Assembly (NCBI RefSeq): GCF_003515065.1
Contig: NZ_QXGH01000009.1
Coordinates: 310,001-374,000, forward strand
DNA from: Nocardioides immobilis
Lineage (GTDB): Bacteria > Actinomycetota > Actinomycetes > Propionibacteriales > Nocardioidaceae
Direction of reading: 5' to 3'
DNA length: 64,000 bases
Both the position numbers and the translations under genes were made by a program. Under the pieces are notes generated by a model. That model worked only from the letters and a program-made list of their open reading frames with translations. It did no database searches and had not been told where the DNA came from. This document shows positions 44,878 through 54,269 of the stretch, piece after piece (the stretch's first letter is position 1; every line of letters begins with the position of its first letter).

Positions 44878-47634
44878 CTACGGCGAGACCACCGCCAGCG
44901 ACGAGGTCACGACCCGGGTGAACGGCTCTCCGCCGCTGGCGTCGGCGTCCGGGAGCACTGCCGTCTCGCCGTGACCACCGTGTCCGCCGTGTCCGTCCTC
45001 GTCGGCCGCCGCACCCTCCGGGAAGTAGCGCCCGGTGATGTACAGGCCCAGGTGGTAGGCGCCGGGGACCTCGGTGCCGTGGACGTGCACGTGCGGCGCG
45101 CCACCGTCGTGCGTCACGAGCTTGACCTGCTCGTCGCGCACGGCCGCCAGGTCCGGGTGCCTGCCCTCCAGCTCGGCCAGCACCCGGCCGAAGTCGAGCT
45201 CGCCGTCGCGCAGCTTCTCCGACAGCCGGACCTCGCGGCCGAGCTCACTCAGGTCGAGGTCACGGACCCCGGCGGCGAGGTCGACCACCGGGCTCACCAG
45301 CCGGCCGATCGCGGCGTCCACGGTGAACGACCCGACCGGACCACCCAGCTCGAACACGGCCTTCTCCCCCGCCGGCACGACCGGACGACCGGCGACCAGC
45401 TCGAGCCCCAGCCGGGTCTGGGCGTAGACGTTGATCACCACCGAGCAGGCCGAGCCCTCGGACCGGTTGGTGCTGAGGGTGGGCACCGCGAGGTTCGCCC
45501 GGAGGTCGTCGGTCGAGATCCGTCGAGTGCCGACCACCGCGCGCTCCTCGAGCAGCCGCGCCCACCGCGGACCACGGACCGGGCCGGCCGCCACCGGCAG
45601 GATCAGGTCGCCGACGCCGACCATGACCATGCCGTCCATGTCGCGGTCGCGGTAGCCGACCATCACCTGCCAGGTGCCCACCCAAGCGGAGCGGGCCGCG
45701 TTGTCGCGCTGCACCATGAGCGTCAGCCGGCCGTCGCTTCGCGCGGCCACGGCGTCGGGGCGCGGGCCACCGTGGCCGGTGCCGCCGTGGTGCCGGTGGG
45801 AAGCGTCGCCGTAGATCGTGCCGCCGTCGGGGCCGATCACGTGGTAGCTCCAGCTCTCGTCGTCGAAGTCCATGCCCTGCGCGGTCAGCAGCAGCGCGTC
45901 GTCGGCCGAGGTGACCGCGAAGGTGAAGTGCGAGTGCTCCCCCTCGAACAGCTCGAGGACGGGATCGATGATCGGCGTGAAGCCGATCGCACGGGCGACC
46001 GAGTTGCTGTAGAACTTGTCGATCGTGCCGGCGTTCTCACCGTGGAAGACCTGGTCGAAGCCGGCCGTGTCGCCCTTCGTGGTGAGCTCGGCCAGCGTCG
46101 GGTAGTCGACGTCCAGCCCGGTGCCGAAGCCCATCGCGAACACCACCGTGCCCGCGAGGCTCCCGTCCGGGATCGACGCCAGCGGCGACCCACTCGTCAG
46201 CATGCCGTCGGTGAGCAGGCTCAGGTAGCGCCGCTCGTCAGCCACCCGCGGCGCCGGCGGCTCGACGAGCTCGGCGGAGCCGTCGGTGAGCGCGTCCGCC
46301 AGCGGGGTGCCACCACCCGGGCTCAGCAGCGACACCTGCGCGTCGAACGTGGAGCGGCTGATCGGCGTACCGCCCTTCACCAGGCCGTACGGCGCCGGCG
46401 CGAACACCGGCTCGAAGGCGTTGCCCGCCAGCGAGCGGAAGGTCCGCACGCCCGCCGTCACGTAGGCGACGCCGCTGTCGCGCGCCACCTCGCAGTCCTG
46501 CAGGAACGCGGACACACCTCGGGTCGCCGCCACCCACTTGGTCACGGGCGGCGCGCTGGTCGTCATCGGGTCGGGCGTGACACCAGCCATGCTGCCGCTG
46601 CGGTCGAGCTCGATCCCGACGATCGGCATCGTGTCGTAGGTGTAGCCGAGGGCACGGTGGTCGAGGGTGTCGACGTTGCGCTGCGGGCCGAGCGCCGTGA
46701 AGTCCGGCATCGCGATGCTGCCGATGGTGAGGTTGGTGCCGAACCCGGGCTCGCCGCCGGTCCACGGATACATGAGGTCGTCGCGGTGATGGCTGACCCG
46801 CCCGCCCGAGGTGGGGTACTCGTTGGCGTGACCATCGGCCTGCCACATCGCCCAGAGCCGGTCGATGTTGCAGTGGTGCAGGTAGAAGAGCGGGTCGTGC
46901 GGCGACGCGTCCGGGTGGCTCATGTGGCCCGTGCCCGCGCTGCCGCTGCCCCCGATCCAGCCGTGCATCTCGTTGTGCATCTGGTTGCCCGAGACGAGCC
47001 CGTTGCCGTTCTCCAGCGTGCGCTGGAAGGCCGAGTACGTCGTACGGGCCAGCGTGTCCCGGACGTCGACGGCCGACGGCAGGTCGCCGAGCACGGTGCT
47101 CACCCGGCGCCGGAGGGGCCCGACCCAGTGGCCGCCGCTGATGTCGTAAGTCGCCGGCAGGTGCCAGCCGTCGAGGCCGACCGGCCACCAGGAAGGGGCC
47201 GGCGTCGTGTTCGCGTCCACTCCCGGTGCCGTCGCGGCGAAGTAGCCCCGCCGGATGATGCCCGTGGTGTCGCCGTTCGGCCCGAGGAACGTGTCGGTCA
47301 TCAGCGGCGACGGGTCCGTCCAGTCCCAGTACGGGATCATCACGCCCGGCACCTTGGACTGGAGCAAGCGCTCGACGTGCAGCAGGAAGTACCGGTGCCA
47401 GCTGAGGAAGCTGTAGGACCCGAGGCCGCCGTGGCCGAAGTTGATGCCGGTCCCGAGCGGTGAGAAGGCGTTCTGGATCATCCGGTGGAGCGCCGTCATC
47501 TCGTCCCAGCGGCTGTACTGCTCCGCGGGCGGCGCGCCCGGGTTCACGATCTCGGCCCTGACCAGGACGCATGCCTGGACGAACGCCTCCCGCTCCGCTG
47601 CCGCGAGGAATTTCGCGTTCTTCCGGACTCCCAT
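44878..47634 (-). CDS. Tyrosinase-von Willebrand A fusion protein
   Basis: A 918-residue multidomain protein. Residues 1-310 are a type-3 copper tyrosinase: the N-terminus MGVRKNAKFLAAAEREAF is like Streptomyces MelC2; CuA candidates are H50, H68 and H80 (SFLSWHRYFLLHVE), CuB H220, H224 (QMHNEMHGWIGG) and H253/H254 (FYLHHCNIDRLW). Residues ~335-550 are a vWA domain with complete MIDAS: D344-S346-S348 (ELDRSGSM), T443 (GGTPLADAL) and D476 (LLTDGM). The rest (550-918) has beta-rich segments, an insert of His/Gly (DASHRHHGGTGHGG), an HVHVHG motif and DGHGGHGGHGE near the end. No signal peptide is seen. The GTG/TTG starts upstream were rejected for ATG 47634 (AAGGGG 8 nt upstream). No MelC1-type copper chaperone gene adjoins. 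Confidence 0.85.
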   Translation of the reverse strand: MGVRKNAKFLAAAEREAFVQACVLVRAEIVNPGAPPAEQYSRWDEMTALHRMIQNAFSPLGTGINFGHGGLGSYSFLSWHRYFLLHVERLLQSKVPGVMIPYWDWTDPSPLMTDTFLGPNGDTTGIIRRGYFAATAPGVDANTTPAPSWWPVGLDGWHLPATYDISGGHWVGPLRRRVSTVLGDLPSAVDVRDTLARTTYSAFQRTLENGNGLVSGNQMHNEMHGWIGGSGSAGTGHMSHPDASPHDPLFYLHHCNIDRLWAMWQADGHANEYPTSGGRVSHHRDDLMYPWTGGEPGFGTNLTIGSIAMPDFTALGPQRNVDTLDHRALGYTYDTMPIVGIELDRSGSMAGVTPDPMTTSAPPVTKWVAATRGVSAFLQDCEVARDSGVAYVTAGVRTFRSLAGNAFEPVFAPAPYGLVKGGTPISRSTFDAQVSLLSPGGGTPLADALTDGSAELVEPPAPRVADERRYLSLLTDGMLTSGSPLASIPDGSLAGTVVFAMGFGTGLDVDYPTLAELTTKGDTAGFDQVFHGENAGTIDKFYSNSVARAIGFTPIIDPVLELFEGEHSHFTFAVTSADDALLLTAQGMDFDDESWSYHVIGPDGGTIYGDASHRHHGGTGHGGPRPDAVAARSDGRLTLMVQRDNAARSAWVGTWQVMVGYRDRDMDGMVMVGVGDLILPVAAGPVRGPRWARLLEERAVVGTRRISTDDLRANLAVPTLSTNRSEGSACSVVINVYAQTRLGLELVAGRPVVPAGEKAVFELGGPVGSFTVDAAIGRLVSPVVDLAAGVRDLDLSELGREVRLSEKLRDGELDFGRVLAELEGRHPDLAAVRDEQVKLVTHDGGAPHVHVHGTEVPGAYHLGLYITGRYFPEGAAADEDGHGGHGGHGETAVLPDADASGGEPFTRVVTSSLAVVSP

Positions 47635-47797
47635 GGTCGTGCCCCTTCGCTCGCTGCGCCTTGGCTTGCACAAGGAGGAGTCCGCGGCGGGGCAGGTTGA
47701 TACCAGGAGCTATGGCTTCCTCGCGCGATGGGGAGTAAGCAGGGAACTACCGGCGGTGCCGGACCGGGCACTGCCCCATCCCAGAGAGGAGTGGGCC
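47635..47797. promoter_or_regulatory. Divergent control region, tyrosinase-vWA / ABM genes
   Basis: A 163-nt gap between divergent starts. It contains an SD for each gene and, on the minus strand near 47705, TATCAA as a possible -10 element. No palindrome or riboswitch was recognised. Confidence 0.35.
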
Positions 47798-48400
47798 GTG
47801 TACGCACGTTCCACCACATTCCACGGAAAGCCCGACAACATCGACGCGGGCATCAAGTACGTCGAGAACGAGGCCGGGCCCGCGCTCGCCAAGATCGAGG
47901 GTTGTCGCGGTCTGTCGATGCTGGTCGACCGCGAGACCGGGGACTGCATCGCCACCAGCTCGTGGGAGAGCGAGGAGGCCATGCGCGCCAGCGACGAGCC
48001 GCTCCGCCCGATCCGCGACCGCGGCCGGGACATCCTCGGCGCGTCCATGCAGGTCGACGAGTGGGAGATCGCCCTGATGCACCGCAGCCAGCACGGCGAG
48101 TGCTGCCGCGTCAGCTGGGTGGAGGGTGACCTCGACACCCTGACGGAGACGTTCCGGACCGCGCTCCTCCCCCAGCTCGAGCAGACCGCGGGATTCTGCA
48201 GCGCCAGCCTGCTGATGAACCGGTCGACGGGCCTCGGCTGCGCCACCACGGTCTGGGAGAGCCGCGCCGCGATGGAAGCAAGCCGTGAGGCGGCCGACGA
48301 GATGCGGAGCCGGGCGGCCAGCGAGGCGAGCGGCACGATCGTCGAGGTGCACGAGTACGACCTCGCCTACGCGCACCTGCACGTCCCCGAGATGGCCTGA
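47798..48400 (+). CDS. Tandem ABM (antibiotic biosynthesis monooxygenase-like) domain protein
   Basis: A 200-residue protein made of two ferredoxin-like ABM halves: YARSTTFHGKPDNIDAGIKY to IALM in the first, and CCRVSWVEGDLDTLTETFRT to VHEYDL in the second. Each has the central EGCRGLSMLVDRETGDCIA- or AGFCSASLLMNRSTGLGCA-type strand pair and a W-E-S motif. Such folds act as small oxygenases on aromatic or quinone substrates, or merely bind. GTG start with GAGAGGAG 6 nt upstream. It is divergent from the tyrosinase-vWA fusion gene, which makes quinone chemistry a reasonable idea (inference). Confidence 0.75.
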   Translation: MYARSTTFHGKPDNIDAGIKYVENEAGPALAKIEGCRGLSMLVDRETGDCIATSSWESEEAMRASDEPLRPIRDRGRDILGASMQVDEWEIALMHRSQHGECCRVSWVEGDLDTLTETFRTALLPQLEQTAGFCSASLLMNRSTGLGCATTVWESRAAMEASREAADEMRSRAASEASGTIVEVHEYDLAYAHLHVPEMA

Positions 48401-48437
48401 CGACTACGCGACCGCACGGGCGCGCCCTGGGGTCAGG
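48396..48437. terminator. Hairpin containing two opposing stop codons
   Basis: CCTGAC (48396-48401) pairs with GTCAGG (48432-48437); each arm contains one gene's TGA. The 30-nt middle includes the palindrome GGGCGCGCCC. It joins the ABM and phosphatase convergent ends. Confidence 0.4.
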
Positions 48438-50205
48438 GACGCATGGCGAGGAGCGCGATGTCGTCACCGACGTGATCCGTCTCGATGAGCGACGACAGGA
48501 TGGCGTCGCACAGTTCGTCGACGTCCGCGTCTTCGTGCCCGATCGCCTCCGTCGCCAGCCGATCGAGTCCGCGTTGGATCGACTCGTGGCGGCGCTCGAC
48601 GAGCCCGTCGGTGTAGAGCAGCAAGGTCGATCCGACCCACATGTCCTGCTTGTGCTCCTGGAACTCCGCCTCCGCCATGACCCCCAGCGGGGGCGCGAGT
48701 CCGTCCTCCAGGTACCTGCTCTCCCCGCCGCCGAAGAGCAGAGGAGGCGGATGTCCGGCGTTGGTGAAGCACAGGGTCCGGGTGGCCGGATCGAACACCA
48801 GGTAGACCAGCGTCACCATCTCCGGCATCGAGAGGTGCGAGACGAGCCGGTTGACGCCGCTCATCACGGAGACCGGCGAGGGGTCCTGTACGGCGTACGC
48901 GCGCAGCGCCATCCGCACCTGCCCCATCGTCGCGGCCGCTGTGAGGCCGTGGCCGGCGACGTCACCGATGGCAAGGCCGACGAGTCCGTCGCGAAGCCGG
49001 ATGACGTCGTACCAGTCGCCTCCGACCTCGACGTCGGCGGTGGCCGGCTCGTACCGGGCCGCCAGGGCAACCTCCGGGATCTGCGGCAGCCGGTCCGGGA
49101 GCAGGCTCCTCTGCAGGATCTCGGCGATCTCGCGCCCGCGGCGGGTCCGCGCCTCTTCCTGGCTCAGCTGCTTCTCTGCCTCGAATCGCTCCTGCATCTC
49201 CTCGAGGAGCCGCGCGTTGGCGGCGGACAGCTCGGCAGTACGCCGATCGACCCTGTCCTCGAGCTCGACAGCTGCCGATTCCAGCTCGGCCGCCGTCCGG
49301 TTCCGCTCGCTGACGAGGGCTGCGAGGTAGAACGAGGAGAGGGCGATGCAGGCATTGAAGGTCTGGAGGGTGAACATCCGCTCGAACACCGACTGGCTCG
49401 CGAACCATCCGTCGGCCTGGGTCGCCGACCACGTGGCGACCAGGGACACCGCGAGGGCGGTCGGAGCGGCCCCGCGCAGCTGGAGGCGCCACGCGGCCCA
49501 GCCCACGATCGGCGGGAGCAGGTAGAGCGAACGCAGGTCGGACTGCGCGGCCCACGTGATCGTCGCTCCAGCCACGGCGAGGATGGTCACCGCCTCGAGC
49601 CAACGCGCGGGCGACCACGCCGGAAGCTCCTTGAAGAGAGGCAGGCACAACAGGAACGGAGCGACCGTCAGGACTCCCATCGCATCTCCGGTCCACCACA
49701 CCGCCCAGGCGTTGACGAGCCGGTCGGAGTGGATCGCTCCGGAGACCACGAGCGTTCCCGCGCCGATCGTGGCGCTGATGAGGGTGCTCGCCAAGGCGCC
49801 CAGGAAGACGATGGCCAGAGCATCCTCCCGGCGGTCCAGCTGCCGACGGAAGCCGACCCTGCTGAGAAGCACGACCGCCGCCAGGGGCGCGAGGGTGTTC
49901 CCGGCAGCCGTGACCGCGGCCGCAAGCGCTCCTTCGCTGATCGGCAGGTTCACCGCGAAGGCAGCCACGGCGACGCCGGGCCACAACGACCGGCCCAGAA
50001 CCAGGAACGCGGCCACGGCGATGCCCGTGGGTGGCCACAGCGGCGTCACGTTGCGCTCGACCAGCGACAGGGTCAGCCCCACCCGCGCACCCACGTAGTA
50101 GGCGACCGCGACGAGGACGAGGGCGACGAGGTAGCGGACGAGGTCGCGGCGTGAACGCACGCCGGAAGCCACCGAAAGCCCCGAGTCGTTCGCGAGTCCT
50201 GTCAT
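48433..50205 (-). CDS. MASE1-SpoIIE phosphatase
   Basis: A 590-residue membrane protein. The first ~290 residues carry about eight hydrophobic segments with the MASE1 sensor pattern (VTPLWPPTGIAVAAFLVLGR then WPGVAVAAFAVNLPISEGAL). A coiled-coil of ~80 residues follows (AAELESAAVELEDRVDRRTA). The C-terminal domain is PP2C-type SpoIIE: LQRSLLPDRLPQIPEVALAA, VGGDWYDVIRLRDG, GDVAGHGLTAAATMGQ, FTNAGHPPPLLF and LLLYTDGLVERR, with metal Asp residues. It probably dephosphorylates an anti-sigma antagonist, but no STAS/anti-sigma partner is next to it. ATG start chosen. Second phosphatase of this class at 57176-58225. Confidence 0.88.
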   Translation of the reverse strand: MTGLANDSGLSVASGVRSRRDLVRYLVALVLVAVAYYVGARVGLTLSLVERNVTPLWPPTGIAVAAFLVLGRSLWPGVAVAAFAVNLPISEGALAAAVTAAGNTLAPLAAVVLLSRVGFRRQLDRREDALAIVFLGALASTLISATIGAGTLVVSGAIHSDRLVNAWAVWWTGDAMGVLTVAPFLLCLPLFKELPAWSPARWLEAVTILAVAGATITWAAQSDLRSLYLLPPIVGWAAWRLQLRGAAPTALAVSLVATWSATQADGWFASQSVFERMFTLQTFNACIALSSFYLAALVSERNRTAAELESAAVELEDRVDRRTAELSAANARLLEEMQERFEAEKQLSQEEARTRRGREIAEILQRSLLPDRLPQIPEVALAARYEPATADVEVGGDWYDVIRLRDGLVGLAIGDVAGHGLTAAATMGQVRMALRAYAVQDPSPVSVMSGVNRLVSHLSMPEMVTLVYLVFDPATRTLCFTNAGHPPPLLFGGGESRYLEDGLAPPLGVMAEAEFQEHKQDMWVGSTLLLYTDGLVERRHESIQRGLDRLATEAIGHEDADVDELCDAILSSLIETDHVGDDIALLAMRP

Positions 50206-50351
50206 CGCTGCTACCGAGCCTTCCGGCCGTCTGTTCCGAGAGCGTACGGCGGCGGCCGTCCGGCACGACGCGAAACCCGGGAAGACGGCGCAGCATCGAC
50301 CTGACGTTTGCTGTCGAAATCGCCCGAGCGCGTTCGTGGTGAGGGTGAAGG

Positions 50352-50382
50352 GCGGTCGATCGACCGCTCGTGAACCTTCACG
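50352..50382. promoter_or_regulatory. Twin palindromes upstream of the DUF6069 gene
   Basis: GCGGTCGATCGACCGC (50352-50367) is a perfect 16-nt palindrome, and CGTGAA-CC-TTCACG (50369-50382) follows one base later. Together they end 12 nt before the ATG and may be operator sites or an mRNA hairpin hiding the start region. Confidence 0.45.
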
Positions 50383-50394
50383 AAAGGCACCGAG

Positions 50395-50865
50395 ATGACC
50401 ACCACCCCCATCGCCCGTCCCGCCACGACCCGCCCCGCGGCGACGCCGTACCTCTCCCGCGTCCCGGTCTGGCTCGTCGCCGCCGGCGCCGTGATCGCCG
50501 GAGCCGTCGTGACCGAGGCCTACGCCTGGGTCGCGCGCGCGGCCGGCGTCGAGTTCCTGATCGGCGACGGCAGCTCGCCGCGGGAGGACATCCCGGGCGG
50601 CGGGTTCGTCGGCGCCGTCGCGATGCTCGGCGCGGTCGCCGTCGTGCTGGCGCCGGCCTTCGCCCGATGGGCGAAGAGCCCGCGGCGCACGTGGCAGCGG
50701 ACTACCTGGACGCTGGTCGCCGTCTCCTTGGTCCCGGTCGCGCCGGTGGCCGACGCGGCCGTGAGCACCGAGCTCGCGCTCGGCGTGGGGCACCTCGTCG
50801 CCGCGGCCGTCATCATCCCGGTGGTCGCCGCCCGCCTGGCCGTGACGAACCCGCGGCGCGCCTGA
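50395..50865 (+). CDS. DUF6069-like membrane protein
   Basis: A 156-residue protein with four hydrophobic helices (VWLVAAGAVIAGAVVTEAYA, GGGFVGAVAMLGAVAVVLAP, TWTLVAVSLVPVAPVADAAV, GHLVAAAVIIPVVAARL). The spacing fits the small DUF6069 membrane family of actinomycetes, of unknown role. ATG start with GAAAGG 8 nt upstream. It stands alone between the phosphatase (divergent) and clpX (convergent), and its upstream region holds two palindromes. Confidence 0.7.
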   Translation: MTTTPIARPATTRPAATPYLSRVPVWLVAAGAVIAGAVVTEAYAWVARAAGVEFLIGDGSSPREDIPGGGFVGAVAMLGAVAVVLAPAFARWAKSPRRTWQRTTWTLVAVSLVPVAPVADAAVSTELALGVGHLVAAAVIIPVVAARLAVTNPRRA

Positions 50866-50893
50866 CCTGCGCCGACGCTGCTGCTCAGCCTGG

Positions 50894-52189
<1,296 letters not shown>

Positions 52190-52294
52190 GGGCGGTACTC
52201 CTCACAGTCATACGAACTTCCTCGACCGTACTCCCTGGTGCCCCCTCGAGGGGAGTGGACACGGTGGGGCGGGTCGGACAGGTCATGGTGGGCC

Positions 52295-52903
52295 TCAGGT
52301 GATCGCAGGGGTGCTCTTGAGCGAGGCGAGCACCGAGTCGATGAGACCGTACTCGATCGCCTGCTCCGCAGTGAGGATCTTGTCGCGCTCGATGTCGATG
52401 CTGACTTCTTCGGCGGACTTGTTGCTGTGGTCGCTGATCATCTTCTCGAGCAGCTCCCGCATCCGCAGGATCTCGTTGGCCTGGATCTCGATGTCGGAGG
52501 TCTGGCCGAAGGTGCCCTCGGTGTAGGGCTGGTGGATGAGGATCCGGCAGTTGGGCAGCGCCAGGCGCTTGCCGCGGGTGCCGGCCGCGAGCAGGATCGC
52601 CGCCGCCGAGGCCGCCTGGCCGATGCAGACCGTCTGCACGTCGGGCTTGATGAACTGGATCGTGTCGTAGATCGCGGTCAGCGCGGTGAAGGAGCCACCG
52701 GGGCTGTTGATGTAGATGCTGATGTCCTGGTCGGGGTTCATCGACTGCAGGCACAGCAGCTGCGCGATGACCGCGTTGGCGACATCGTCGGAGATCGGCG
52801 TGCCGAGGTAGATGATGCGGTCCTCGAACAGCTTCGCGTAGGGGTCGATCCGACGGAAGCCGTAGGACGTCCGCTCTTCCCACTGCGGGATGTAGTAGTT
52901 CAT
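52295..52903 (-). CDS. clpP2: ATP-dependent Clp protease proteolytic subunit 2
   Basis: A 202-residue serine protease subunit. Catalytic S99 lies in CIGQAASAAAILLAAG, H124 in CRILIHQPYTEGTFGQ. ISIYINSPGGSFTALTAIYD is the usual oxyanion segment. Actinomycetes use mixed ClpP1P2 rings. ATG start. It follows clpP1 by 6 nt, so the two form one transcription unit. Confidence 0.95.
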   Translation of the reverse strand: MNYYIPQWEERTSYGFRRIDPYAKLFEDRIIYLGTPISDDVANAVIAQLLCLQSMNPDQDISIYINSPGGSFTALTAIYDTIQFIKPDVQTVCIGQAASAAAILLAAGTRGKRLALPNCRILIHQPYTEGTFGQTSDIEIQANEILRMRELLEKMISDHSNKSAEEVSIDIERDKILTAEQAIEYGLIDSVLASLKSTPAIT

Positions 52904-52909
52904 CAGCTT

Positions 52910-53545
52910 TCAGTCCTTCGTCGAGTGGGCCGGGCGTCCCTGGTCGGCGGCCTCGCGAGCGCTCTTGACCACCTGGTCGACCAGTCCGTACTCGAGCGCT
53001 TCGGTGGCGGTGAACCAGCGGTCGCGGTCGGCGTCCGTGGTCACCTGCTCGACGGTCTGGCCGGTGTGCTGCGAGATCAGCTCGAGCAGCACCTTCTTGA
53101 TGTGCAGCGACTGCTGGGCCTGGATCTTGATGTCCGAGGCCGAGCCGCCCATGCCGGACGACGGCTGGTGCATCATGATCCGCGCGTGCGGCAGCGCGTA
53201 GCGCTTGCCCCTCGTGCCCGCGCAGAGCAGGAACTGGCCCATCGACGCCGCCAGCCCCATGCCGACGGTGGCGACGTCGTTGGGGATGTAGTTCATGGTG
53301 TCGTAGATCGCCATCCCCGCGTCGACCGAGCCACCGGGCGAGTTGATGTGGAGGAAGATGTCCGCCTCGGGGTCCTCTGCCGACAGCAGGAGCAGCTGGG
53401 CGCAGATCGCGTTGGCGTTCTGGTCGCGGACCTCGGAGCCGAGGAACACGATCCGCTCGCGGAGCAGCCGGCTGTAGATGTTGTCGTCGAGCAGGTTGAG
53501 TCCGGGCGCGCCGTTCATCGCGGGGCCGCTGGGAATCTGAGTCAC
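52910..53545 (-). CDS. clpP1: ATP-dependent Clp protease proteolytic subunit 1
   Basis: A 211-residue subunit with S101 ([16 protein letters not shown]) and H126 ([14 protein letters not shown]). The start taken is GTG 53545: TAGTGT lies 7 nt upstream, matching the leaderless promoters of this window. An ATG nine codons later is the alternative and would give the same core. The short N-terminus ([11 protein letters not shown]) would be processed in the mature ring. First gene of the clpP1-clpP2 unit. Confidence 0.94.
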   Translation of the reverse strand: MTQIPSGPAMNGAPGLNLLDDNIYSRLLRERIVFLGSEVRDQNANAICAQLLLLSAEDPEADIFLHINSPGGSVDAGMAIYDTMNYIPNDVATVGMGLAASMGQFLLCAGTRGKRYALPHARIMMHQPSSGMGGSASDIKIQAQQSLHIKKVLLELISQHTGQTVEQVTTDADRDRWFTATEALEYGLVDQVVKSAREAADQGRPAHSTKD

Positions 53546-53552
53546 GATGGCG

Positions 53553-53558
53553 ACACTA
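53553..53558 (-). promoter_or_regulatory. Leaderless-type -10 box of clpP1
   Basis: TAGTGT on the minus strand ends 7 nt before the GTG at 53545. No ClgR-like CGC-N5-GCG box was confirmed by eye. Confidence 0.45.
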
Positions 53559-53631
53559 GCCAACGAGAGCCCCTGAGCCACGGGATCTCAGGCCCTGTTC
53601 GCCGACAGCAGATTCCTGCGGCGAGCGCCCC

Positions 53632-54102
53632 TCAGCGCTCGGCGGCGGCCTGCAGGCCGGCGACCGTGCGCGCCATTCCCCGCTCGAGCTCGTCGGCGTG
53701 CTCGACGTTGCCGCCGAGGAACGCCGGCGCGAACGCCTTGCTCATCAAGGTGATCTTGGCGGGCACGGGCCGGCGGTGCACGACCCGGGTGCCGCCCTCG
53801 GCCGGCTCGAGCTCCCAGATCCACTGCGCGCCGCTCGACTTCGTGTCCCACACCAGCCGGCGGCCGGGGTCGACCGCGGCGACGACCGACCGGGTCGGCC
53901 ACACCACGGCCTTCCGGCGGTTGATGCCGAGGTACCACTGCCCGACCCGGAGCCCACCGCGCTTGAGCGGCACCATCCGCACCATCTCGGGACTCCACTC
54001 GGCCATCTGGGCGAAGTCGGTCAGGAGGTCCCAGACCCGCTCCGGCGTTGCTCCGATGATTGCTTCCGCGCGCAGCTCGCGGTCGGCGCTGGCTTCCGTC
54101 AC
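53632..54102 (-). CDS. SRPBCC (START-like) family protein
   Basis: A 156-residue helix-grip protein of the polyketide-cyclase/START group: IIGATPERVWDLLTDFAQMA then EWSPEMVRMVPLKRG, WDTKSSGAQWIWELEPAEGG and a C-terminal helix with LERGMARTVAGLQAAAER. It binds a hydrophobic ligand; no reaction is evident. GTG start. It lies between the lipase gene and clpP1 on the same strand. Confidence 0.82.
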   Translation of the reverse strand: MTEASADRELRAEAIIGATPERVWDLLTDFAQMAEWSPEMVRMVPLKRGGLRVGQWYLGINRRKAVVWPTRSVVAAVDPGRRLVWDTKSSGAQWIWELEPAEGGTRVVHRRPVPAKITLMSKAFAPAFLGGNVEHADELERGMARTVAGLQAAAER

Positions 54103-54158
54103 CCCCCGATGGTGGCAGACCCGTTAACCTCGCGCTCGAACCGTTCGAGATGGGGCCG

Positions 54159-54269
54159 ATGACGTCGAGATTCTGCGGGAGCTGCGGGCAGCCGCTGGCC
54201 GCCGGCGCGTCGTTCTGCGGCGTCAGGCGAGCCAGCCCTCGAGGGCTGCCAGCACCTCGGGGTGGTTGA
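54159..54269 (+). pseudogene. Truncated zinc-ribbon remnant
   Basis: An open frame of 36 codons starts MTSRFCGSCGQPLAAGASFC and then turns into Arg/Pro-rich sequence with no similarity. The first CxxC knuckle and the second cysteine (FCG) of a double-zinc-ribbon N-terminus are present, but the second knuckle's last Cys is missing because the frame runs into the 3' end of the lipase gene on the other strand. It looks like the 5' end of a zinc-ribbon protein gene cut by a deletion. TAACCT upstream (54125) could be its old promoter. Confidence 0.35.

Noticed and set aside
44878..47634. Two separate genes or a frameshift instead of a tyrosinase-vWA fusion
   Set aside because: The frame is continuous with uniform codon use, the vWA follows the CuB domain without a stop or restart signal, and both domains keep their metal residues.
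47798..48400. MelC1-type copper chaperone for the tyrosinase
   Set aside because: The protein lacks a signal peptide and the His-rich MelC1 pattern, and shows two ABM-like halves instead.
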